This document shows, piece by piece, positions 27,105 to 34,672 of a stretch of DNA of 64,000 nucleotides; the first letter of the stretch is position 1, and the number at the start of each line of letters is the position of its first letter. The position numbers and the translations under genes are program-made. The notes under the pieces are model-generated. The model had not been told where the DNA came from, ran no database searches, and saw only the letters and a list, made by a program, of their open reading frames with translations. The stretch spans positions 1 to 64,000 of the forward strand of contig JADBKH010000031.1 of NCBI GenBank assembly GCA_014896485.1, read 5' to 3'. This DNA is from Bacillota bacterium. GTDB lineage: Bacteria; Bacillota; Bacilli; Bu12.

Positions 27105-28676
27105 ATGGCTGTTCGGGACATTTTGCGCAATACCGCTTCACGCTTCCCCGATCGTGAAGCAGTTGTTGCGGCAGATGGCCGTTACCGTTACGACGAGTTG
27201 CAAGATACGAGCTACAAGCTAGCGGGTTTGCTGCAGCAACGGGGCGTGGGAAAAGGGGACAAGATTGCGCTGTGTTTTGCCAATGATGAGGCGGGGAGCT
27301 TTATCCTGTGTTATTTTGCACTCCATTGGATTGGAGCAGTACCCGTGCCAGTCAATTCCCGCTGGGCACCTGATGAGAAGGCATTTGTCGCTGGCCATGC
27401 TCAAGTCAAGGGAGTGGTCAGTGGGGATGCCTATCTCGAACAATGGGAAGAAGGGTTGTCCCATAACGGATGGAAGCTTGATTTAAAGATAGCACGGCAC
27501 GCGACGCGAGAAGGATGGGAGAACTTGGATCAGCTTTTGGCTCAGTCTGCCCCATCCCCTCAGGAACCGCCTATTGACGATGCCGATCTGGCTGATCTGC
27601 TCTACACCTCCGGGACGACAGGACTACCCAAGGGGGTTGCGACTCCAGAAGGAAACTTGCAGATCCGTGCAGGCGATCCAATGGCGGCGGTAGCAGGCCT
27701 CATCTTTTCTGGGCGCATCCTGCACACGGTCCCCCTCTGTGGTTATACAGGGTTACATGGGTGCATGTTGATGAGTATCGAGGCGGGAGGGACGCAGATC
27801 ATTTTGCCTCACTTCGACGCAGGCGAATTCTTGCGGACCATTCCGGAAGAAAAGGTAAGTACGCTGGCTGCGGTACCCTCGATGCTCACGTTGATGATGA
27901 ACCATCCTGATCGCGAAAAGTATGCCTATTCTTCTCTGAAAATCGTCTTCTTCGCCAGTGCCCCTATGCCTCCCGGAACGTTGCGTGAGATGGTGCGCCT
28001 CTGGCCAGGACGGGCCTTGCTCAACGTCTACGGACAGACAGAAGCAGGCGGTGATCTCCTCCTTGTCATGGGTCCCGATCCCAAAGAACATTTGGAGCAC
28101 CTTGGTGCCTTGGGCAAACCAGTACCGGGGTGTGAGGTTGCCATCTTAGACGACAAGGATCAGCCGCTTTCAGAAGGGACAGTGGGTGAAATCTGCCTGC
28201 GCTCAAGCCGTACTCAACGTCATTATTACCGAAACGAGGACGCTGAGAAGCAACTTTGGCGCAATGGTTGGCTACACACAGGGGATGTGGGCTATATCGA
28301 CAAAGACGGCTATGTCCATTTGACCGATCGCAAGAAGGATATGATCATTCGGGGCGGCTACAACATTTTTGCGATAGAGGTTGAAAATGTACTGGATGAG
28401 CATCCAGACGTTGTCGAATCTGCGGTGGTCGGCTTGCCCCACCCAGTTTTGGGAGAAGATGTTGTCGCATTTGTCGTCTTGCGATCGGGCGCGAGCGTGA
28501 CCCCGCAAGCCCTCTATGATTTTTGCCGGCAACGCTTGGCTGATTACAAATGTCCGCGCCATATTCTCTTTGTGGACGCACTACCCCGCAATGCGATGGG
28601 GAAAGTGATCAAAGCAGAGCTGCGGGATCAATACCACGATCTCATTCTCGCAGAGCATGCGAAGCAAGGTGCCTAG
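27105..28676 (+). CDS. Acyl-CoA synthetase (AMP-forming)
   Basis: A 523-residue ANL-superfamily ligase that activates a carboxylic acid as CoA thioester. Motifs: LLYTSGTTGLPKGV (phosphate loop), YGQTEAGG, GWLHTGDVGYIDKDGY, DRKKDMIIRGGYNIF, and the catalytic Lys in PRNAMGKVIK. The ATG at 27105 with GAGGGGCGAGAG upstream is chosen; an apparent upstream TTG start would lie inside the operator at 27029-27044. It is divergent from R2lox-1 and co-regulated with it, so it may act on the same lipid pathway. It is a different subgroup from the ligase at 4111-5655. Confidence 0.92.
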   Translation: MAVRDILRNTASRFPDREAVVAADGRYRYDELQDTSYKLAGLLQQRGVGKGDKIALCFANDEAGSFILCYFALHWIGAVPVPVNSRWAPDEKAFVAGHAQVKGVVSGDAYLEQWEEGLSHNGWKLDLKIARHATREGWENLDQLLAQSAPSPQEPPIDDADLADLLYTSGTTGLPKGVATPEGNLQIRAGDPMAAVAGLIFSGRILHTVPLCGYTGLHGCMLMSIEAGGTQIILPHFDAGEFLRTIPEEKVSTLAAVPSMLTLMMNHPDREKYAYSSLKIVFFASAPMPPGTLREMVRLWPGRALLNVYGQTEAGGDLLLVMGPDPKEHLEHLGALGKPVPGCEVAILDDKDQPLSEGTVGEICLRSSRTQRHYYRNEDAEKQLWRNGWLHTGDVGYIDKDGYVHLTDRKKDMIIRGGYNIFAIEVENVLDEHPDVVESAVVGLPHPVLGEDVVAFVVLRSGASVTPQALYDFCRQRLADYKCPRHILFVDALPRNAMGKVIKAELRDQYHDLILAEHAKQGA

Positions 28677-28796
28677 CGGATGAACCCAAAGCAGGAGAGA
28701 GGAGGTGAGGGCGCCCGATAGAGAGTAAAAATAAGCTATTATGCAAAATTTGGGTGGAAGTAGAAAGAAGAAAGTTATGGGAGAGGAGCAAAAAGT

Positions 28797-29108
28797 ATGG
28801 CTACGTTAGAAGAAACATTGCAGCAGGTTGAAAAGCGATTGGAAGGAAAAAACTTTGCTGGCTCTGATGGGGTCTATCAATTTGACATAGAAGGTGCGGG
28901 ATCCTACCAGTTGGTAGTCCAAGATGGTCAAGCCAAAGTCATATCACCCCCAACAGAGCGTGCTGGGGTAACCATTAAGATGAACGCGGAGAATTTTCAA
29001 AAGATGATCAGCGGTGAACAAAATCCGACGGCCATGTTTATGGCAGGGCAGCTGCAGATCGAAGGCGATATGATGATGGCGATGAAACTGCAGTCGCTCT
29101 TGGCGTAG
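28797..29108 (+). CDS. SCP2 sterol-carrier-like lipid-binding protein
   Basis: A 103-residue SCP2 protein, clearly paralogous to 22370-22687: VYQFDIEGAGSYQLVV, VTIKMNAENFQKM and NPTAMFMAGQLQIEGDMMMAMKLQ. The Met-rich C-terminal helix would line the hydrophobic tunnel. It is 120 bases after the acyl-CoA synthetase on the same strand with GGGAGAGGAGC before the ATG. It probably shares the transcript and carries substrate or product for the ligase, by inference. Confidence 0.87.
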   Translation: MATLEETLQQVEKRLEGKNFAGSDGVYQFDIEGAGSYQLVVQDGQAKVISPPTERAGVTIKMNAENFQKMISGEQNPTAMFMAGQLQIEGDMMMAMKLQSLLA

Positions 29109-29139
29109 CCCCCGTTTCGCAGGGAGAGGCTCTCTTGTA

Positions 29140-29170
29140 AAATCCCCCGGTGCTTTACACCGAGGGATTT
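29140..29170. terminator. Hairpin after the SCP2 gene
   Basis: Thirteen-base arms (AAATCCCCCGGTG / CACCGAGGGATTT, one mismatch) with a five-base loop. There is no T-run after it on the plus strand, so termination efficiency is uncertain. It separates the ligase-SCP2 transcript from the TetR gene. Confidence 0.55.
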
Positions 29171-29245
29171 ACATGCGAGATGCTTGCCGTTTGCCTTCAA
29201 TTGCTCTAAGATGGTCATCGCGGTTGCGGCAAGAGCTTCTATATA

Positions 29246-29265
29246 CTTCATACATTGTATATAAG
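29246..29265. promoter_or_regulatory. Imperfect palindrome at the TetR gene start, candidate own operator
   Basis: CTTCATACATTGTATATAAG is an imperfect dyad around ATACATTGTAT, directly before the ribosome site AGAAGGG of the TetR gene. It shares the half-site CATTGTA with the perfect repeat at the 3' end of the same gene (29895-29914), which suggests self-control. It does not match the RTACG-N4-CGTAY class. Confidence 0.4.
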
Positions 29266-29275
29266 AAGGGATAAC

Positions 29276-29914
29276 TTGCAAAGTTTATATGAAATCCTCG
29301 ACTTGGATCGGTACTGTCAAACGTTTGCGGAGCGCAAGTTGGTTGCCGCAACGCTTGAGCTGCTGGAAGAACGGCCTTTCAATGAGATTTCTGTTCTCGA
29401 TATTGTCGAACGATCCCACCAATCCAAGACGAGTTTCTACAATCTATTTGAAAACAAAGAAGCACTCGCAGTCTTCCTGTTTGATATTGTTGCGCGTGCG
29501 GTGTGGGAGAAGATGGCCAGGGCGATCGATGCAGAACCGCAGTGGCGGGAAAAGCCCCGTGCTGCTGTCCGGACTTATGTCGATCTTTGCCTAAGTTATC
29601 CGCGGACTGCTCGTTTTTTGATCATCGATTCGGCTGGCGGAATTACTGCGTTGGATCAGTCTCGCTTAAATGCGCATGCAGCCTTTGCACAGCTGGTCGC
29701 ATCACGGTTGGGTTTCGAGCATCAAGACGAGAAGACACTCCATCTGTTATCGACCGCCATTGTCGGCGCAGCCAACGAAGTAGTCATCGATGCACTGCTG
29801 CGCAGTGAGAAAGGGAAGATCGATCGGGAGGCAGAAGCTGCCCGTTTGATCAATTTTTTACATCACGTGATTCTACAATTGTCCGTCTCCTTTGTTACAA
29901 TGCAAACATTGTAA
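29276..29914 (+). CDS. TetR/AcrR-family transcriptional regulator
   Basis: A 212-residue regulator with an N-terminal helix-turn-helix: RKLVAATLELLEERPFNEISVLDIVERSHQSKTSFYNLFENKEAL, in which TSFYNLF fills the TTFYRHF position. The C-terminal 150 residues are helical and would bind a ligand. The TTG at 29276 is chosen because AGAAGGG lies five bases upstream. It sits in the middle of the lipid-related regulon and is the only TetR gene in the window, so it is a candidate for the factor binding the RTACG-N4-CGTAY sites, but its own flanks carry a different dyad. Confidence 0.9.
   Translation: MQSLYEILDLDRYCQTFAERKLVAATLELLEERPFNEISVLDIVERSHQSKTSFYNLFENKEALAVFLFDIVARAVWEKMARAIDAEPQWREKPRAAVRTYVDLCLSYPRTARFLIIDSAGGITALDQSRLNAHAAFAQLVASRLGFEHQDEKTLHLLSTAIVGAANEVVIDALLRSEKGKIDREAEAARLINFLHHVILQLSVSFVTMQTL
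29895..29914. promoter_or_regulatory. Perfect 8+4+8 inverted repeat across the TetR stop codon
   Basis: TTACAATG-CAAA-CATTGTAA is a perfect 20-base dyad whose last three bases are the TAA stop. The spacing of four bases resembles a TetR operator. An alternative is a weak AT-rich RNA hairpin. Confidence 0.45.
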
Positions 29915-29937
29915 TCGGGGATGTTTTGTAACCAAAG

Positions 29938-29965
29938 GGAGAGGGCTCCGCGTGGGAGCCTCTCC
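29938..29965. terminator. Hairpin between convergent TetR and CWB2 genes
   Basis: GGAGAGG-G-CTCC pairs with GGAGCCTCTCC around a short GCGT loop with one bulge. No strong T-run follows on the plus strand (TTGCG). A likely transcription barrier between convergent genes. Confidence 0.5.
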
Positions 29966-30005
29966 TTGCGTATGGGGGTAGCTAACCTTTAAGAAAAAGA
30001 GGGGA

Positions 30006-31853
30006 TTACTGCTGTAGCAAGGAAAATGCTTCTTTTAGCGCATTGTCCGTGACAGCAGCTGGGCCACCTGCCACCATCAGATTGGCATGACTGAGGTACT
30101 GACTCTGTAGAAATGCAGCCGATTCAGCTGGCAAAGTATCTGTGTCATTGCTCAACACTGTAGCTGCATGATGGGCCGCAGCATACGGCGCTGCTGTAAG
30201 GGCATCGATCATATGAGCATCGACACCGTCGGCTAAGACCACTTCCGGATACCCCTCTTGTGGAGCAAACTTGGTGTTTACGGCAACAGCGGTCGCGTAG
30301 CGGTTTTGTCCCGTTATGGGGGTTACCTGGCCGGGAAGCGTTAACCCATAGTTCGCTGCCGCCCCAATGACGTACTCTTTCTGGCCAGACCCCAAGTAAC
30401 GCGCTTCATCGTCAGAGAGCGTGCCTTTACCTGAGGCAAGCAAGATCGGAGCTACCTGCTGTGCAGCAAACGGACTGGCCACGATTGCATCGACCATATG
30501 GCTGTCTTCTTCTGGCGCAATAAAGGCTGAGGAAAAGCTCGTCTTGCCGGTTACTGCAGCAAGCTCTTCCGCGATGAGCGCTGCTGTCGCCTCTCGGTTT
30601 TTCCCTTGCAGGGAGATCACGCGGGCACTTCCAGGAAGCGCCGCTTTCACGGCATCACTGTTGGCCGCTCCTAACAAGACGATCGATTGGGGTTGTAACC
30701 GTGTCAACTCAGCCAGGGTGTTGCTGTCAAGGGTCACTTGGCCCTTGCTGTACTCTGTCGCCAAAAGAATCGGAGCGTTTAATGCTGAAGCGAGCGGACC
30801 AGCAGGAAGCGCGTCGATTAAATGCCAGGCACTGCCGTCTACAATCACTACGTTATTGGCCCCGTTGGGATAAAGCTTTTTGGAGATGTAAGCAGCGGTT
30901 TGCATCCGGTTCTGCCCACCCAAGCGAAGCGAAGACTGAGGGGGCATCTGCGGCTGCGTGGCTACAGCTTCAAGCTGTCCCAATTGAAGCGAGACGCCGC
31001 CAAAAAGAATGGGAAGCAGTTTCACGTTTAAGCCCGAGTAACTGGCGCCAATGACTTGACCGCTGCTATCTGTGATCGGCGTTGTTTTTCCGAGTGAGAT
31101 CTCGCCGACAAGCGGTACGTTGATGCTGTTTCCCGGAAGTAGCGTATGTTCGCTGCCGCCGATCTGCAGGATAGCAGCACCGGTGTTATCTGTGACATGT
31201 ACCTGGCCGGAAGGGTCATGAGTGACCGTGATCTTGGGCTCCCAATCCAAGATCTTCACTGCCCCATCCAACAAGGAAACACCCCCGAGCTGTAAACCGG
31301 CTTGGGTGTAACCTGGTTGTGCAAGGGTATCCGAGCCGATCCGCCCAATGCTGAGCAAGCTCAGCAAGTTGATGGAGGCTACTGTGCTTGATGCATTTGC
31401 TTGGGGCGTACCATCCTGCAGCTTATCTGCATCTGCACTCGCATTGAGCAAGCCTAAAGAGATGCCCAAGAGGCTGAAATTAGGAAGGCCCTTCTGCTTG
31501 GTCCCACCCGGCGGCAGCTGGGAAGTTGCCTCTACTGGAGCTGTTAAGTCACCAGTGAGCAGCTTCACACGAAGTGCTGAGCCATTGCCTAACCCTGTGC
31601 CGTTGGAATCAACGCCTGCAGAGCTATAGCCGGCATCTAGACCCAACAGGATCTTTTCCAAGGCACCTACATGAAGCACATCCGCAGTCGCATAATTCGG
31701 ATAGCCGTTTACCTCTACTTGCGCCGCGAGACTTGTCGTCGTAAGCGGAGCACTAGGTTCAGCTGCGTGTACAGCGGGCAGACCAAAGGTTGCGGCTCCG
31801 ACTGCAAATACGGTCACGGCACCGATCAGGTGCCCTTTGCGGTGAGGTTTCAT
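30006..31853 (-). CDS. Exported protein with three cell-wall-binding type 2 (CWB2) repeats
   Basis: A 615-residue secreted protein. A signal peptide covers about residues 8-30 (GAVTVFAVGAATFGLPAVHAA). The C-terminal half has three CWB2 repeats, each with a GxNRxxTA block and a DALxAxPxAA block (LGGQNRMQTAAYI, LQGKNREATAALI, ITGQNRYATAVAV), which anchor proteins to wall polymers. The N-terminal half is a Gly/Leu-rich beta-type region (GLGNGSALRVKLLTG, LLGISLGLLNASADAD) of unknown function. Its promoter carries the shared operator, which puts this surface protein in the lipid-related regulon. A ribosome site AGAAAGGAGC precedes the ATG. Confidence 0.85.
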   Translation of the reverse strand: MKPHRKGHLIGAVTVFAVGAATFGLPAVHAAEPSAPLTTTSLAAQVEVNGYPNYATADVLHVGALEKILLGLDAGYSSAGVDSNGTGLGNGSALRVKLLTGDLTAPVEATSQLPPGGTKQKGLPNFSLLGISLGLLNASADADKLQDGTPQANASSTVASINLLSLLSIGRIGSDTLAQPGYTQAGLQLGGVSLLDGAVKILDWEPKITVTHDPSGQVHVTDNTGAAILQIGGSEHTLLPGNSINVPLVGEISLGKTTPITDSSGQVIGASYSGLNVKLLPILFGGVSLQLGQLEAVATQPQMPPQSSLRLGGQNRMQTAAYISKKLYPNGANNVVIVDGSAWHLIDALPAGPLASALNAPILLATEYSKGQVTLDSNTLAELTRLQPQSIVLLGAANSDAVKAALPGSARVISLQGKNREATAALIAEELAAVTGKTSFSSAFIAPEEDSHMVDAIVASPFAAQQVAPILLASGKGTLSDDEARYLGSGQKEYVIGAAANYGLTLPGQVTPITGQNRYATAVAVNTKFAPQEGYPEVVLADGVDAHMIDALTAAPYAAAHHAATVLSNDTDTLPAESAAFLQSQYLSHANLMVAGGPAAVTDNALKEAFSLLQQ

Positions 31854-31894
31854 GGACTATGCTCCTTTCTAGTGAGAATCGCCGGAAAAATACT

Positions 31895-31954
31895 AATACG
31901 TATCAGTATGATTACGGCGAATCTTAAAATACACACTTGCTCTAATCTTGTCAA
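31895..31954 (-). promoter_or_regulatory. CWB2-protein promoter with operator (site 4)
   Basis: Minus strand: TTGACA (31954-31949), 17 bases, TATTTT (31931-31926), then CATACT-GATA-CGTATT (31910-31895). The CGTATT arm matches exactly, the other arm has one change. Same architecture as sites 1-8. Confidence 0.7.
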
Positions 31955-32019
31955 CACTCCTTGAACGGATTCGAAATCCTTCGTACTGAAGTGCTTCAAT
32001 AATTTTAAAAGAGGTTTTG

Positions 32020-32066
32020 TTGACAATAGAGTCGATACTGCTCTAGGATTGATACGTTATCGTATC
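32020..32066 (+). promoter_or_regulatory. SDR promoter with perfect operator (site 5)
   Basis: TTGACA (32020-32025), 18 bases, TAGGAT (32044-32049), then GATACG-TTAT-CGTATC (32051-32066), a perfect 6+4+6 dyad starting one base after the -10 box. Confidence 0.8.
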
Positions 32067-32096
32067 TACCCTTGGGTAACAGTGGGAGGCGTATGT

Positions 32097-32939
32097 GTGG
32101 GCAGTTGGGATGCATTGCTTTCTGGAAAAGTTGCGATTGTAACAGGTGGATCACGCGGCATCGGACGCCAAGATGCACTGGCGTTGGCCGAAGCCGGTGC
32201 AGATGTGGTGATCACGGACATTTTGCTTGAAAGCGACGAAGGCAGTGCTCAGGCAGCCCAACAGTACGGGCCGCTGGAACAGGTGATGGTAAGCGGCAAA
32301 GTGGTCTACGCAGAAAAGACGGCCAAAGAAATTGAGGCGATGGGCAGACGCGCCTTGGCCATAAAGATGGATGTGACCGATCGGGAGCAGATTGCCGAGA
32401 CATTTCGGTTGGTGGAAGCGCAATTCGGCCACATCGACATTCTGGTCAACAATGCCGGAATGCTGGATCATGTTGCCCAGATCGAACAGCAGAATGACGC
32501 TTTTTGGGAGCGCGATCTCAAAGTAAACCTGACGGGTACCTACAACTGCACCAAAGCGGTTTGGCCCTATATGCGCCAACAGGGGTGGGGACGCATCATC
32601 AACATGTCCTCCGTTGCGGGCACCTTGGGTGGATTTGGCCAGGCCAGCTACAGCGCGACCAAGGGAGGTATCCTCAGCTTCACCAAATCCATGGCACTGG
32701 AAGGTGCACGACTGGGCATTAACGTCAATGCGATCGTGCCCGGTATTATCGCGACCGAAGCCTGGAAGATGGGCAATCCCAAAATGAATGAGCGGATGGT
32801 TCAGCGTACCGCTTTCCATCGCCCTGGCGATCCTGAAGATGTTGCCAACGCCATCGTCTTTCTTTGTTCCGAAAAAGCAAAGTATATCACCGGCGTAGGA
32901 CTGCCCGTTTCCGGTGGGATCGAGCTTTTCACCTTCTGA
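32097..32939 (+). CDS. Short-chain dehydrogenase/reductase (FabG-like, extended insert)
   Basis: A 280-residue SDR oxidoreductase. The cofactor motif is TGGSRGIG, with NNAG, the catalytic Ser in NMSSVAG and YSATKGG (YxxxK). Asp at the end of beta-2 (VVITDILL) points to NAD rather than NADP. An insert of about 35 residues after beta-2 makes it longer than FabG (about 245) and resembles dehydrogenases acting on larger hydrophobic substrates. The GTG at 32097 has GGGAGG seven bases upstream; an apparent earlier TTG would lie inside the operator. First gene of an operator-controlled pair with 32955-33383. Confidence 0.9.
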   Translation: MGSWDALLSGKVAIVTGGSRGIGRQDALALAEAGADVVITDILLESDEGSAQAAQQYGPLEQVMVSGKVVYAEKTAKEIEAMGRRALAIKMDVTDREQIAETFRLVEAQFGHIDILVNNAGMLDHVAQIEQQNDAFWERDLKVNLTGTYNCTKAVWPYMRQQGWGRIINMSSVAGTLGGFGQASYSATKGGILSFTKSMALEGARLGINVNAIVPGIIATEAWKMGNPKMNERMVQRTAFHRPGDPEDVANAIVFLCSEKAKYITGVGLPVSGGIELFTF

Positions 32940-32954
32940 AAGGCCAGGTGCATC

Positions 32955-33383
32955 GTGGAACTTCTTTTAAGTCGGGTAGACTTTAACACTTTGTCCTTCC
33001 AGGGGGAGTTAGAGGTGCGTGCGACCCACATCCTTGGACACCAAGTGGAGTTGCTGCTTTTTCGAGCAGGGGTTCCGAGGATAACCATGCAAAAAGTGAC
33101 TGTCACCAATTTCGAAGTACGGGCGTTGACAGCAAACCAGGCGACATTGCTTCTGCGCGTCAATGGAGTTTTGGAGGCTGAACAACTAAACGCCTCGTCG
33201 AAAGCCTTTCGTGATATCCGAACTGCTTTGGGGGGCTTCGCACGGTTTGGCGATCTTTTGCGGCTCTCTTTAGGTAACACGTTACAAGAGCTTGAGTTGC
33301 ACCACGTACATTTACAGATCGACTCAGGTCTGGGAGTCCTCCGGGCGAGGGTGCCGGAACTCCAAGTAAGCTGGACAGGATGA
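32955..33383 (+). CDS. Hypothetical protein in the SDR operon
   Basis: A 142-residue soluble protein starting at a GTG 15 bases after the SDR stop, with AGGCCAGGTG upstream. It is rich in short beta-strand patterns (MQKVTVTNFEVRALTANQATLLLRVNG, LGNTLQELELHHVHLQI), a layout recalling lipid- or membrane-binding beta-proteins, but no family is recognised. No signal peptide. Co-transcription with the SDR places it in the same regulon. Confidence 0.6.
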   Translation: MELLLSRVDFNTLSFQGELEVRATHILGHQVELLLFRAGVPRITMQKVTVTNFEVRALTANQATLLLRVNGVLEAEQLNASSKAFRDIRTALGGFARFGDLLRLSLGNTLQELELHHVHLQIDSGLGVLRARVPELQVSWTG

Positions 33384-33413
33384 TTTCACTCAAACAATTT
33401 TTTGTTCTAATCC

Positions 33414-33458
33414 TTGACTCTACTAGAAGAACATAGTAGGATAGTACGTGGTTGTATC
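33414..33458 (+). promoter_or_regulatory. R2lox-2 promoter with operator (site 6)
   Basis: TTGACT (33414-33419), 17 bases, TAGGAT (33437-33442), then AGTACG-TGGT-TGTATC (33443-33458). The -10 box and the immediate junction to the operator are the same as at site 5. Confidence 0.75.
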
Positions 33459-33519
33459 AGCCTTGTAACCTGCTCGATGCGCAGCACATGAACTTCATTG
33501 AAGGGAGGCATTCTACGGA

Positions 33520-34443
33520 ATGCCGCAAGGAGTGGCCGTTCAAGCACAGCGAACGTATACCTCGGTCAGTGGACGGGGTATTGACTGGGGACTGATGCCC
33601 GCTAGGCTCTTTTCGAAAGGTAAGAGGCTCTATTGGGATCCGGAGAAGATCTCGTTTGAACAGGATAAGGTGGATTGGAAAAAACTCAATGAAGATGAGC
33701 AGGATATGATTCTCAGGCTGACATCCCTCTTTGGAGCTGGGGAGGAAGCGGTGACGCTTGACCTGCTGCCATTGGTCAATGTGATGGCACAGGAAGGTCG
33801 GTTGGAAGAGGAAATGTACCTCACTCAGTTTCTGTTCGAAGAGGCAAAACACACGGAAGCATTTCGCCGTTTCTTGGACAGCATCGACTGTCACGAAGAT
33901 CTGCATCGCTATCATACTGGAAGCTATCAGACGGTTTTCTATGAAGCACTTCCCCAGGCGATGGGCCGTCTCAACCAAGACCCATCTCCTGCCGCACAGG
34001 CCGAGGCTTCAGTGACGTATAACATGATCGTCGAAGGGGTGCTTGCTGAGACAGGATACCATGCGTGGCGGTCGATTCTAGAGTCGCGTGGGTTGATGCC
34101 TGGTGTCCAGGAGATCATCAGCAAAATTGCGACTGACGAATCGAGGCATATCGCCTACGGTGTCTATCTGCTGTCTCGGCTGATTGCGGTGGACGATGAG
34201 ATTTATGGCGTGGTTCAGAAGAAGATGAGCGACTTAATGGTGCCTTCGACGGGGGTGATTAACGATTTACTCGGTGCTTATGCGGGAAAAGAGGTACCCT
34301 TTGGATTATCCCCTGATGACTTTGTTAACTTTGCGATTCGCAAGTTTCAAGGGCGTATGGCAGTGATCGAACGCGCCCGCGGCAAAGCGGTCGACGAACT
34401 TTACCGGGCGCCGATCGAGACATTTGAAGAAGCAGACGCGTGA
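33520..34443 (+). CDS. R2-like ligand-binding oxidase (R2lox), copy 2
   Basis: A 307-residue paralogue of 25945-26871. Metal ligands align as E75, E108 (FEEAKH), H111, E172, E207 and H210 (DESRH), and the cross-link pair as V78 and Y167, so it should build the same Mn/Fe cofactor. The two copies share long identical blocks (GAGEEAVTLDLLPL, AEASVTYNMIVEGVLAETGY). The residues lining the ligand channel differ in places, so they may act on different chains or form a pair. The ATG at 33520 follows GGGAGG at 11 bases. A terminator follows at 34501. Confidence 0.92.
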   Translation: MPQGVAVQAQRTYTSVSGRGIDWGLMPARLFSKGKRLYWDPEKISFEQDKVDWKKLNEDEQDMILRLTSLFGAGEEAVTLDLLPLVNVMAQEGRLEEEMYLTQFLFEEAKHTEAFRRFLDSIDCHEDLHRYHTGSYQTVFYEALPQAMGRLNQDPSPAAQAEASVTYNMIVEGVLAETGYHAWRSILESRGLMPGVQEIISKIATDESRHIAYGVYLLSRLIAVDDEIYGVVQKKMSDLMVPSTGVINDLLGAYAGKEVPFGLSPDDFVNFAIRKFQGRMAVIERARGKAVDELYRAPIETFEEADA

Positions 34444-34500
34444 CGTCAGATTTAGACGGATCCATGGAAAGCAACGAATAAGTGGATGCAAGATGTTTAT

Positions 34501-34557
34501 ACTTGGCGTTTCGCTAACATGCACCACGAGTAGCGGGAGACGCCAAGTTCTTTTTTA
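34501..34557 (+). terminator. Rho-independent terminator after R2lox-2
   Basis: Nine perfect pairs ACTTGGCGT / ACGCCAAGT, extended by CGCTA/TAGCG inside, then TCTTTTTT. It isolates R2lox-2 from the following kinase-like gene. Confidence 0.85.
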
Positions 34558-34567
34558 AACAAGATGG

Positions 34568-34610
34568 TTGCATCAAGTAGTATATAAGATCTATAATACG
34601 AAAACGTATT
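34568..34610 (+). promoter_or_regulatory. ABC1-kinase-like gene promoter with perfect operator (site 7)
   Basis: TTGCAT (34568-34573), 18 bases, TATAAT (34592-34597), overlapped by AATACG-AAAA-CGTATT (34595-34610), a perfect 6+4+6 dyad. Confidence 0.78.
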
Positions 34611-34672
34611 GAACGGTTCTCGGCAAATGACAATGATACAAAAATTTAGAAACTGTCAGGAGGGGAAGCGGG

